Of a DNA stretch of 52,955 bases, positions 37,450 to 45,070 are shown piece after piece. The notes below the pieces were generated by a model. The model made no database searches. It was given only the letters and a program-made list of their open reading frames with translations, and was not told the DNA's origin. This DNA is from Elusimicrobiota bacterium (GTDB lineage: Bacteria; Elusimicrobiota; Elusimicrobia; UBA1565). The stretch spans positions 1 through 52,955 of the forward strand of contig JACPXC010000064.1 of NCBI GenBank assembly GCA_016196755.1, in the 5' to 3' direction. Position 1 is the stretch's first letter; the number at the start of each line of letters is the position of its first letter. Position numbers and translations under genes: made by a program.

Positions 37450-39843
37450 ATGGCCGAACTGCCCCCCGACAGGCCCATCCCGCCGCCGCCGCCCCCCGGG
37501 AAGCGCGCCGTCCCGCCGCCGCCCGGCATGTCGTCGCGTCCCGCGCCCCAGGAGCCGCCGGCCGCCAAGGAGCCTCCTCAGTCCGCGCCTGCCCCCCAGG
37601 CCGGCTATCCCGCGGGCTGGCCGCCCGGCATGCCGATGCCGTGGATGCAGGCGCCTTGGCAGGGGATGCCCCCCGGGATGCCCGCTTATCCGCCCGCCCA
37701 GCCGTCCTGGGCGCCGCCGCCGGCCCCGCCGGTCCAGGCCGGCATGCCCCAGCCTCCGGCGCCGCCGTCCGGGGCCAGCGACGCCGACCGGCGCGTCGCC
37801 GAGCTCGAGCGCCGTCTCCAAGCCGAGCGCGAGAAGGTCCTCCTCGCCAACCTCAAGAGCCAGGAGGAGAAGGTCGTAGCGGCCCGCGTCGAGACCTCTA
37901 TAAAGGAAGTCCAGGAGAAGCTGCGCACCCAGCGCCGGGAGTCCGAGCACGAGGAGTCCCGGCTCAAGCTCGAGGGGCGGGTCCAGGAGCTCGAGAACCG
38001 CCTGGTCCAGGAACGCGAGACCTGGGTCTCGACCCTGCGCACCCAGGTCGGCCAGCGCGAGGCCCAAGACAAGGAGATCGAGAGCCACCTCACCTCGCGC
38101 CTTCAGGAGATGGAGCGCCGCTGGCTCGAGGAGAAGGCGCATTGGCAGCGCGTCATCACCGCCAAAGAGGACGAACTCCGCAAGGCCAAGGAGGCCGCCG
38201 CCGAGCGCGACGAGGCCCGCCATGCCGTCAAGTCCATGGACCAGGAGCTCAAGGCCTCCGAATCGAAGGCGGCCGAGCTCCTGCGCGTTAAAAACGAGCT
38301 CGAGGCGCGCATCGGCTCGGTTCACGAGAAGGAGCGCGAGTATTTCGCGGTCAAAGCTGAGTTCGAGAAGGCCCGGGACCAGGCCCGCCACCTCCAGGAG
38401 CGCTACGACCGCGACATCCAGTCGGCCCGCCTGTCCTCCAAGGAGCGCGAGGACCGCCTGCAGGCCGACTGCGAGCGCCTGCAGAACGACCTTCTGACCG
38501 TCACCCAGCGTCTGCGCCTCCAGCACGACGCCGAGATCCAGCAGGTGAAGACCCACGCCGAGGGCAAGGTGAACGCGGCGCAGGAGGAGGCCGCGCTCGA
38601 GGTCCGGGCCATCGCCGCCCGGCACGAGGCGGCGTCCCGCAAGCTCAAGGACGAGCAGACCGTCGAGCTCGAGCGCAGCCGCGCCCAGGCCGACCAGGCC
38701 CAGGGGGCCTTGGCCCGCATGCGCGCGGTCTGCGCCGCGCTCGAGCGCCAGGCCGGGGCGATGCGCACCGGCGCGCTCGAGGGCCGCAAAGCCAAGGAAG
38801 AGGCCACGCGCCAGCTCGAGCGCTACAAGGGCGAGTTCCTCGTCCTGCAGCGCAAGTGGCAGGACCGCGAGGCCGAGCTCCGCGCCCAGTTGGGCGCCGA
38901 GGCCGGAAAACAGATGGACGCGGAGCGGAGCAAGCTCAAGCTGCGCGCCCAGGAGGAGGTGCAGGCCCGCGTCCTGCGCGTCCAGCAGCAGCTGCGCGCC
39001 GAGCTCGAGGTCGAGTACGCCGAAAAGGAGCGCCTGCTGCGGGCCACGGCCGAGAAGGCCTTGGCCGAGAAGGCGCGCGAGGTGGAGGCCGAAGCCGCCC
39101 AGGCCCGGCGCCTGCTGGAGGCCGAGCTGGACCGGCGCACCGAGGAAGGCCGGGGAAAGGAGGCCCGCATCCACGAGCTCCTCGCCCAGCGCGACGCCGA
39201 GTTGGCCGCGCTGCGCTCCCAGAGCGACGAGTCGCGCGGACGGCTCACGCGCGAGGAGAAGGCGCGCGAAGAGGACCGCGCGGCTCGGCTGGCCTTCGAG
39301 AAGGAGCTCATCTCCGAGAAGGCCCGGCTCACGGTGCTCCAGGGCTCCCTGGAGGAGGCGCGCCAGCGAGCGCTGCGCGACGAGGAGCGCCAGAGGGCCG
39401 TCACCGCCGAGCGCGACACCATCATGCGCGAGCGCGCCGCGGCCGAGGGCAAGGGCGCCTCGCTCTCGCGCGAGCTCGAGGCCGCGCGGACCATACTCGC
39501 CGAGGCGGCCGACGTCAAGGCCAGGCTCGAGGCGGCGCTCGATGAATCCCGCGCCGAGGCCAAAAAGCTCGAGGAGAAGCGCAGGTCCGACGAGGAGGTC
39601 GCCAAGCGCAAGCTCGAGATCCTGCGCCGCGAGGCCGAGGCCCGGGCCAGCGCCCTGGAGGCCGAGCGCGACGCCGCGTTGGCCGCCGCGGCGGCCGGCC
39701 GGCGCGAGGCCGACGAGCGGGTTCGCGAGCTCGAGGTCCAGCTCAGCCCGCCGGAGGGCGCCGGGGGCATGAAGGGGGCCATCTCCAAGCTCTTCGGGAA
39801 GAAAGACCCGGGCGACCTGCCGCCGCCTCCAGGGACCCTGTGA
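37450..39843 (+). CDS. Long cytoplasmic coiled-coil protein with proline-rich N-terminus, 797 aa
   Basis: ATG 37450 lies 12 nt after the FliF-FliG stop. Residues 1-110 are rich in Pro, Met, Trp and Gly ('PPPPPPGKRAVPPPPGM', 'PPGMPMPWMQAPWQGMPP') and are probably disordered. From about 113 to 770 the sequence is almost pure Glu/Arg/Lys/Ala/Leu heptads with no signal peptide or membrane helix, so it should form a very long coiled-coil rod. The end is short and basic, with Pro ('AISKLFGKKDPGDLPPPPG'). I recognise no named family. Its place between a rotor protein and FlbD/MotAB suggests a scaffold or polarity/force-transmission element of the motor. Composition alone makes database hits to unrelated coiled coils likely. 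Confidence -1.
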   Translation: MAELPPDRPIPPPPPPGKRAVPPPPGMSSRPAPQEPPAAKEPPQSAPAPQAGYPAGWPPGMPMPWMQAPWQGMPPGMPAYPPAQPSWAPPPAPPVQAGMPQPPAPPSGASDADRRVAELERRLQAEREKVLLANLKSQEEKVVAARVETSIKEVQEKLRTQRRESEHEESRLKLEGRVQELENRLVQERETWVSTLRTQVGQREAQDKEIESHLTSRLQEMERRWLEEKAHWQRVITAKEDELRKAKEAAAERDEARHAVKSMDQELKASESKAAELLRVKNELEARIGSVHEKEREYFAVKAEFEKARDQARHLQERYDRDIQSARLSSKEREDRLQADCERLQNDLLTVTQRLRLQHDAEIQQVKTHAEGKVNAAQEEAALEVRAIAARHEAASRKLKDEQTVELERSRAQADQAQGALARMRAVCAALERQAGAMRTGALEGRKAKEEATRQLERYKGEFLVLQRKWQDREAELRAQLGAEAGKQMDAERSKLKLRAQEEVQARVLRVQQQLRAELEVEYAEKERLLRATAEKALAEKAREVEAEAAQARRLLEAELDRRTEEGRGKEARIHELLAQRDAELAALRSQSDESRGRLTREEKAREEDRAARLAFEKELISEKARLTVLQGSLEEARQRALRDEERQRAVTAERDTIMRERAAAEGKGASLSRELEAARTILAEAADVKARLEAALDESRAEAKKLEEKRRSDEEVAKRKLEILRREAEARASALEAERDAALAAAAAGRREADERVRELEVQLSPPEGAGGMKGAISKLFGKKDPGDLPPPPGTL

Positions 39844-40067
39844 TCGCGCTGACGCGCCTCAACGGCCAGTCGGTCACGCTCAACGCGGAACTCATCGAGG
39901 CCCTCGAATCCTCGCCGAACCAGACGGTCGTCCAGCTGGCCACCAACAACCGCTACGTCGTCCGGGAGCCCGTGGACGAAATCGTCGAAAAGGTGATACA
40001 GTACCGACGGAAGGTCAATTCGGAGAAGTCCCCCGTCAATCCCATTAAGGGATTCGAACGGGAGTAG
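39840..40067 (+). CDS. flbD: FlbD-family flagellar protein, 75 aa
   Basis: It starts at GTG 39840, overlapping the TGA of the coiled-coil gene (GTGA). The sequence 'MIALTRLNGQSVTLNAELIE' followed by 'ES.P' and 'YVVREPVDEIVEKVIQY' matches the small FlbD protein found next to motA/motB in many Gram-positive and spirochaete flagellar operons (not the Caulobacter regulator of the same name). Its molecular role is poorly known. Its presence here strengthens the flagellar origin of the cluster. Confidence -1.
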   Translation: MIALTRLNGQSVTLNAELIEALESSPNQTVVQLATNNRYVVREPVDEIVEKVIQYRRKVNSEKSPVNPIKGFERE

Positions 40068-40083
40068 CGAGAGGCCCCCTCAA

Positions 40084-40932
40084 ATGGACATCGGGACAGT
40101 GATGGGCATCCTCGTGTTCATCGGCCTGATGATCGGTTCCATCTGGCATGCCGAGGGCGTGGCGGGCTTTAAACCCTTCATCAACATGGAGGCGCTGCTC
40201 ATGGTCATGGGCGGCACCTTCTGCGCGACGCTCGTCAACTATCCTCTAAAGCAGGTCATCGGCGTCGGACGCATCACCCGCAAGGTCCTGTTCCAGGCCG
40301 AGGAGAACACCGCGGGCATCGTCGTCACCTTCGTGGCGCTCGCCAAGAAGGCCAAGCAGGAAGGCTTCCTGGCCCTCGACCAGGACGTCAACCGTCTGAG
40401 CGACGACTTCATGAAGCGCGGCCTCCAGATGGTCATCGACGGCCAGGACCAGGAGTTCATCCGCAACATGCTGGAGACCGAACTCGGGTTCGTGCGCGAG
40501 CGCCATAAGGTCGGCCAGGAGATCTTCAACGCCCTGGGCACCTACTCGCCCGCCTTCGGCATCATCGGCACCGTCCTCGGCATGGTCATGATGCTCAACT
40601 CGATCGACGACGTCGCCGCCGTGCCGCGCCGGATGGCCCTGGCCCTGGCCGCGGCGTTCTACGGCCTGGGCAGCGGCTACCTCATCTTCCTGCCGATGGG
40701 CGGCAAGCTGCGCCGGCGCTCCGAGGACGAGCTCCTGGTCAAGGAGATCGTCATCCGCGGCGTCCTGCTTTTGCAGAGCGGCGCGGCGCCCAGCGTGGTC
40801 GAAGCCAACCTCAAGGCCTATCTGGAGCCGGCCGAGCGGCTCCTGGTCAAGGGGCCCGAGGAGCCGGGTCCCGAGACCCCGGCGGGTCCCGCGCCGACCC
40901 CCGGGCCTTCCGGCCCCGCGCCGAGGAAGTAG
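40084..40932 (+). CDS. motA: MotA-type stator subunit, 282 aa
   Basis: ATG 40084 lies 16 nt after flbD. The protein has the MotA layout: two N-terminal membrane helices ('MDIGTVMGILVFIGLMIGSI' and 'INMEALLMVMGGTFCATLV'), a large cytoplasmic loop and two C-terminal helices. The first of these contains 'TYSPAFGIIGTVLGMVMML', with the conserved Pro near the ion channel. 'FVRERHKVGQEIFNALG' supplies the charged loop that meets FliG. It forms a ring with a dimer of MotB and converts ion flow into torque. About 30 residues of Pro/Gly-rich tail are unusual. Spacing with motB (6 nt) indicates co-translation. Confidence -1.
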   Translation: MDIGTVMGILVFIGLMIGSIWHAEGVAGFKPFINMEALLMVMGGTFCATLVNYPLKQVIGVGRITRKVLFQAEENTAGIVVTFVALAKKAKQEGFLALDQDVNRLSDDFMKRGLQMVIDGQDQEFIRNMLETELGFVRERHKVGQEIFNALGTYSPAFGIIGTVLGMVMMLNSIDDVAAVPRRMALALAAAFYGLGSGYLIFLPMGGKLRRRSEDELLVKEIVIRGVLLLQSGAAPSVVEANLKAYLEPAERLLVKGPEEPGPETPAGPAPTPGPSGPAPRK

Positions 40933-40938
40933 GCCCCG

Positions 40939-41664
40939 ATGCCCATCCGCCCGCCCCGGGGGTTCATCTCCGAGAGCGACCCCCACGTCTGCATGATCGG
41001 GCATCCGGCTCCCGCCTGGCTGGTCAACTACGCCGACCTCATGACCGAGCTGGTCTGCTTCTTCGTCATCCTCTACGCCCTCTCCGCGGCGCTCAACAAG
41101 GACGTCCAGAACGCCCAACAGGAGATCAAAGAGATGATGGACAAGGGAAAGATGGCCGGCTCCGTCACCGTAGACAAGGAAGGCCTAAAGGTCTCTTTCG
41201 AGGAGCAGGGGAAGATGTCCCAGTTCGAGAGCGGATTTGCCGAGCTGACCCCGGGCATGAAGGAGATCATCGACAAGGTGGCGCCCCAGCTCAAGGTCCT
41301 GGCCGACAAGGGCAACGAGGTCATCGTCGAGGGACACACCGACGGCGTGCCGATCCACAACGACTACTTCTGGTCCAACTGGGAGCTCTCCAGCGCCCGG
41401 GCCACCACCGTCGTCGAGTACCTGATCCGCGAGAAGGGCTTCCCGCCGGGCTGTGTCGCCGCCATGGGCTACGGCGACGCGCGCCCCCTGGCCGCCAACG
41501 ACACGCCGGAGAACAAGGCCCGCAACCGCCGGGTGGTCTTCTTCGTGAAGAACCCGCCGATGAAGAAGAACCGCTGCGACGCCTCGCCGCCGGGCGCGCT
41601 CCCCGCGCCCCGCCCGCCCGCCCCGGGTGCCAAGCCCGGCACGGGGCAGGAGGCCTCGGGATGA
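40939..41664 (+). CDS. motB: MotB-type stator subunit with OmpA-like peptidoglycan-binding domain, 241 aa
   Basis: ATG 40939 is 6 nt after motA. One membrane helix ('WLVNYADLMTELVCFFVILY', residues 27-46) holds the ion-binding Asp-33 of the 'YAD(L/M)MT' motif. A plug-like helix follows. The OmpA/MotB domain has 'VIVEGHTDGVPI', 'NWELSSARATTV' and 'NRRVVFFV', which anchor it to peptidoglycan. A Pro-rich tail ends the protein. The Cys-Phe-Phe after the Asp recalls sodium-type PomB/MotS more than the classical proton type, a weak hint only. The stop overlaps the next start (ATGA). Confidence -1.
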   Translation: MPIRPPRGFISESDPHVCMIGHPAPAWLVNYADLMTELVCFFVILYALSAALNKDVQNAQQEIKEMMDKGKMAGSVTVDKEGLKVSFEEQGKMSQFESGFAELTPGMKEIIDKVAPQLKVLADKGNEVIVEGHTDGVPIHNDYFWSNWELSSARATTVVEYLIREKGFPPGCVAAMGYGDARPLAANDTPENKARNRRVVFFVKNPPMKKNRCDASPPGALPAPRPPAPGAKPGTGQEASG

Positions 41665-42362
41665 GGCTGCCCGTCCGTGCCGCCGCCGCCGCCTTGCTCG
41701 CGACCATCGGCTGTTCGAGCCTGCAGGTCGGCGGGCAGAAGAAGAAGGTGGTCCTCAAGGATTTCGCCGAAGGGCGCGTCGTCCAGGTGGCCATCACCGA
41801 CCGCCTGACCGGGGCCAAGGAGATGCTCTTCGTCTCTATGCCCAAGAAGTCGCTGTTCCTCGAGGGCTACGTCCAGGGCCTCGTGGTCGACTACGATGAC
41901 AACCCCATCCAGGGCGTGGTCGTGCGCGCCGTGGCCAAGGGCGAGCAGCAGTTCGTCGACAAGGGCGAGGCGGCCTTCCAGACCTCGTCGTTTGACGCCG
42001 GCGTCAGCGACTCCAACGGCATCTACCGCATCCGCTTCAGCCTCCCCATCCTCAAGAACCTCGTCGACATCCGCGGCGAGCTGCTCTACAACCCGGGCTG
42101 GGAGCAGGAGCGCGACAACCTCGGGAAGGCCTACCGCCCGCAGGCCGAGCGCTCCCCGTTCCGCCTGCACTTCGACATGAAAGAGGGCATGCTGGTCTTC
42201 TCGGAGGGCGTGCAGAAGATCATCGTGGCCGGGGTCGAGGGCGCCAAAGGCTCGAAGGCCAAGGGCCGCGCGCTGCCGGGCGCCCAGCCCGCCGGCGACG
42301 AGAAGCAGCCCGAGAAGCCGCAGGCCGAAGAGGACCTGTTCAAGGGGTTCGGTTTCCAGTGA
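41661..42362 (+). CDS. Lipoprotein with carboxypeptidase-regulatory-like domain, 233 aa
   Basis: It starts at ATG 41661, overlapping the motB stop by 4 bp. Residues 1-18 form a lipoprotein signal with lipobox 'ATIGC' (Cys-18). The part from about 70 to 130, 'GYVQGLVVDYDDNPIQGVVV' then 'AGVSDSNGIYRIRF', matches the CarboxypepD_reg (transthyretin-like) beta-sandwich often fused to outer-membrane proteins. The tail is Lys/Pro/Glu-rich and ends 'LFKGFGFQ'. It is probably attached to a membrane on the periplasmic side and is the last gene that clearly belongs to the motor group. Its exact role is not recognised. Confidence -1.
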   Translation: MRLPVRAAAAALLATIGCSSLQVGGQKKKVVLKDFAEGRVVQVAITDRLTGAKEMLFVSMPKKSLFLEGYVQGLVVDYDDNPIQGVVVRAVAKGEQQFVDKGEAAFQTSSFDAGVSDSNGIYRIRFSLPILKNLVDIRGELLYNPGWEQERDNLGKAYRPQAERSPFRLHFDMKEGMLVFSEGVQKIIVAGVEGAKGSKAKGRALPGAQPAGDEKQPEKPQAEEDLFKGFGFQ

Positions 42363-43537
42363 CGGCTTCCACCCCCTACGTCTATCTGGACCACAACGCC
42401 ACGACCCCGGTGCGCCCCGAGGTGCTCGAGGCGATGCTGCCGTTCCTCAAGGGAGAGTTCGGCAACCCCAACTCGGTGCACGCGGCCGGCCAGCGCGCGC
42501 GCCGCGCGGTGGAGCGCGCCCGCGAGCAGGCCGCGGCCCTCATCGGCTGCGCGCCGGCCGAGGTGGTCTTCACCGGCGGCGGCTCGGAGGCCGACAGCGC
42601 GGCGCTCTGCGGCGCGGCCCAGGCCGCCTGGAACGCCTCGGCTGGCCGGCGCCGGCATCTCGTCGTCTCGACGGTCGAGCACGAGGCCGTGCTCGGGGCC
42701 GCCCGCCAGTTGGCCGCCCGCGGCTTCGAGCTCTCCTGGGTCGGCGTCGACGCGGCCTGCCGCGTGGATCCCGCCGCCGTGGCGGCCGCCCTGCGCCCCG
42801 AGACCTGCCTGGTCTCGGTCATGGCGGCCAACAACGAGGTCGGCACCCTTCAGCCGGTACGCGAGTTGGCGGCGCTCTGCCGCTCGCGAGGGGTCCTGTT
42901 CCACTGCGACGCCGTCCAGGCGGCCGGCAAGGTCCCCCTGGAGTTCTCGGCCGCCGGGGTCGACCTCATGGCGCTCTCCGGCCACAAGCTCAACGCCCCA
43001 AAGGGCGTCGGGGCTCTGGCGGTCCGGCGCGGCACGCCGCTGGTGGCCCTGGTCTCCGGACACCAGGAGAAGAACCGGCGCGGCGGCACCGAGAACGTCG
43101 CCGGCATCGTCGCCTTCGGGGCCGCCTGCGAGCTGGCCCAGCGCGAGCAGGCCGCCCACAACAAGGAGCTGATCGCCTTGCGCGACCGCCTCGAGGCCGG
43201 GGTCCTGCGCAACCCCGGCACGCGCCGTACCGTGGAGGCGGCCGACCGCCTGCCCGGGACCTCGCATTTCTGCGTGTCGGCCGTCGACGGCCACAGCCTG
43301 GTCGTCGCCCTCGACTTGGAGGGCGTCTGCGTGTCGAGCGGCCCGGCCTGCTCGGCCGGCGCCACCGAGCTCTCCCACGTCCTCAAGGCGGTGGGCGTGG
43401 CGGAGGAGTGGGGGAAGGGCGCCCTGCGCGTCTCGCTGGGTTGGGGCTCGACCGGCGCCGACGTCGACCGTTTGCTCTCCGTCCTGCCCGGCTGCCTCGA
43501 GCGCCTCCGTCTGGCGAGCAAGGCGGGCGTCTCGTGA
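42359..43537 (+). CDS. Cysteine desulfurase (IscS/NifS family), 392 aa
   Basis: GTG 42359 overlaps the preceding TGA. It is a PLP enzyme that takes sulfur from cysteine and passes it on as a persulfide. Visible features are 'YLDHNATTPV' at the N-terminus, His-107 ('VEHEA'), 'ANNEVGT' (157-163), Asp-184 and Gln-187, the PLP lysine in 'SGHKLNAPKG' (Lys-210), 'RGGTEN' (241-246) and the catalytic Cys-331 in 'SSGPACSAG'. The length fits the family. It overlaps mnmA by 4 bp, so its most likely job here is sulfur supply for tRNA thiolation, as in other nifS-like/mnmA pairs. No iscU lies nearby. Confidence -1.
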   Translation: MTASTPYVYLDHNATTPVRPEVLEAMLPFLKGEFGNPNSVHAAGQRARRAVERAREQAAALIGCAPAEVVFTGGGSEADSAALCGAAQAAWNASAGRRRHLVVSTVEHEAVLGAARQLAARGFELSWVGVDAACRVDPAAVAAALRPETCLVSVMAANNEVGTLQPVRELAALCRSRGVLFHCDAVQAAGKVPLEFSAAGVDLMALSGHKLNAPKGVGALAVRRGTPLVALVSGHQEKNRRGGTENVAGIVAFGAACELAQREQAAHNKELIALRDRLEAGVLRNPGTRRTVEAADRLPGTSHFCVSAVDGHSLVVALDLEGVCVSSGPACSAGATELSHVLKAVGVAEEWGKGALRVSLGWGSTGADVDRLLSVLPGCLERLRLASKAGVS

Positions 43538-44610
43538 CCGCTCGCGTCGTCGTGGCGATGAGCGGGGGGGTGGACTCCTCGGTGGCCGCGGCGCTGGTGG
43601 CCGAGTCCGGCGTGGAGGCCGTGGGCGTCACGCTCAAGCTCCTGCCCGGCAGCCCCACCGGCTACGGCTGCTGCGGCTCGCCCGAGGACATGGCCGACGC
43701 CAAGCGCGTCTGCGAGAAGCTCGGGATCTCCCACTACGTCGTCGACCTGGCCGACGTCTTCGAGCGCACGGTCATCGAGCCTTTCGTCAGCGACTACGCC
43801 GCCCTGCGCACGCCCAACCCCTGCGTCGAGTGCAACCGCTCGGTCAAGTTCGGGGCCTTCCTGCGCTTGGCCGAAGCGTGGAAGGCCGGGGCGGTGGCGA
43901 CCGGCCATTACGCGCGGGTGGAGGGCCGGCCGGGCGAGCGCCGGCTCCTGCGCGCGGCCGACGAGGCGAAGGATCAGACCTACTTTCTGCACAGCCTGGG
44001 ACAGGCCGAGCTCGAGAGATCGCTCTTCCCGCTGGGGGCGCTGACCAAGCCCGAGGTCCGCGAGCGCGCCCGCGCCTTGGGCCTGCACACGGCCGATAAG
44101 CCGGAGAGCATGGAGGTCTGCTTCGTGCCCGGGGGCGACTACCGCGCCTTGGTGCGCGAACGGGCGCCGGCGGCCTTCGCGCCAGGGGCGGTCCGCTCCG
44201 CCGACGGCAAGGATCTCGGGCGCCACGAGGGCCTGCCGGGCTTCACCCTGGGACAGCGCCGCGGCCTGCGGCTCTCGAGTCCGGACCCGCTCTACGTGAC
44301 CGGCATGGACGCCGAGACCAATACCTTGGTCGTCGGCGGCGCCGACGAGACGCTCCGCAGCCGCTTGCTGGTGGAGCGCGTGAGCTGGACGAGCCGCGCG
44401 CCCGAGCCGGACTCCGAGGTCCTGGTCCGCGCGCGTCACCGCGGACGCCTGACTCCCGCCCGGGTCGCTGCCGAGGCCGGCGGACGCTGGCGGGTCGAAC
44501 TGCTCGAGCCTCTTCACGCGCCCGCGCCCGGCCAGGCCGCCGTCTTCTACGCCGCCGACGAGGTGCTCGGCGGTGGGACCATCTGCACCATCTTGCCGGA
44601 GGTTCGATGA
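43534..44610 (+). CDS. mnmA: tRNA-specific 2-thiouridylase MnmA, 358 aa
   Basis: GTG 43534 is chosen: it overlaps the desulfurase stop and places the ATP-pyrophosphatase loop 'SGGVDSS' at residues 10-16. The longer frame only adds antisense-like Arg/Pro residues. The enzyme adenylates U34 of Lys, Glu and Gln tRNAs and inserts sulfur to give 2-thiouridine. The two catalytic cysteines are visible as Cys-100 in 'NPCVECN' and Cys-196 in 'MEVCFVPGG'. Other hallmarks are 'ATGHYAR', 'KDQTYFL' and the C-terminal beta-barrel ending 'GQAAVFYAADEVLGGGTI'. It sits between the sulfur donor gene and a lipoprotein gene. Confidence -1.
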   Translation: MTARVVVAMSGGVDSSVAAALVAESGVEAVGVTLKLLPGSPTGYGCCGSPEDMADAKRVCEKLGISHYVVDLADVFERTVIEPFVSDYAALRTPNPCVECNRSVKFGAFLRLAEAWKAGAVATGHYARVEGRPGERRLLRAADEAKDQTYFLHSLGQAELERSLFPLGALTKPEVRERARALGLHTADKPESMEVCFVPGGDYRALVRERAPAAFAPGAVRSADGKDLGRHEGLPGFTLGQRRGLRLSSPDPLYVTGMDAETNTLVVGGADETLRSRLLVERVSWTSRAPEPDSEVLVRARHRGRLTPARVAAEAGGRWRVELLEPLHAPAPGQAAVFYAADEVLGGGTICTILPEVR

Positions 44611-45068
44611 GACCGACCCTGATCTTGGTGACCGCCGCCCTACTCTCTTCCTGCGCCTTCATGGCGAGCGAGGAGCGCTTCCCGAAGGGGATGTCCGACG
44701 AGGTGGTGCGCTCGACGCGGCGCACCGCGGAGAGCCACACGCTCTCGCGCATGGCGGCGCTCGAGCGCAGCCTCAACGACTACATCCAAGCCAAGGGCAA
44801 GATCCCCGACAAGCTCACCGAGCTCGTCCCCGAGTACATCGGCGAGATCCCCGAGGCCGAGCTCGGCATCAAGGAGCACAAGGACACCGAGGAGACCCGC
44901 TACTACCCGCCGAGCGTCATCGTCGGCGGCGGCATCAACGGCTCGGCGCTGGGCGACTCCGGCGGGTGGGGCTACGCCTTCAACGAGCGCCAGGTCATCG
45001 TGTTCGTGGACTGCACCCACCAGCGCATGGACGGCTCGCTCTGGTACAAGACGCGCGGGGTGTACTGA
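44607..45068 (+). CDS. Pseudopilin-like lipoprotein, 153 aa
   Basis: ATG 44607 overlaps the mnmA stop (ATGA). Residues 1-16 form a lipoprotein signal with lipobox 'LLSSC' (Cys-16). A helix follows ('AALERSLNDYIQAKGKIPDK'), then 'LTELVPEYIGEIPEAELG' and a beta-rich end with 'GWGYAFNERQVIVFVDC'. This is the globular layout of type II secretion pseudopilins (GspG-like), but with a lipid anchor instead of a prepilin helix. It is probably a periplasm-facing lipoprotein of unknown role. Family assignment is tentative. Confidence -1.
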   Translation: MRPTLILVTAALLSSCAFMASEERFPKGMSDEVVRSTRRTAESHTLSRMAALERSLNDYIQAKGKIPDKLTELVPEYIGEIPEAELGIKEHKDTEETRYYPPSVIVGGGINGSALGDSGGWGYAFNERQVIVFVDCTHQRMDGSLWYKTRGVY

Positions 45069-45070
45069 GC

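Noticed and set aside
43408-43533. N-terminal extension of MnmA
   Set aside because: The extra residues overlap the desulfurase gene and have no homology. GTG 43534 gives the expected start with the nucleotide loop at residue 10.
44573-45070. Long N-terminal extension of Ddl
   Set aside because: It reads through the lipoprotein gene in another frame and is Arg/His/Pro-rich noise. The Ddl N-terminus begins at TTG 45071.
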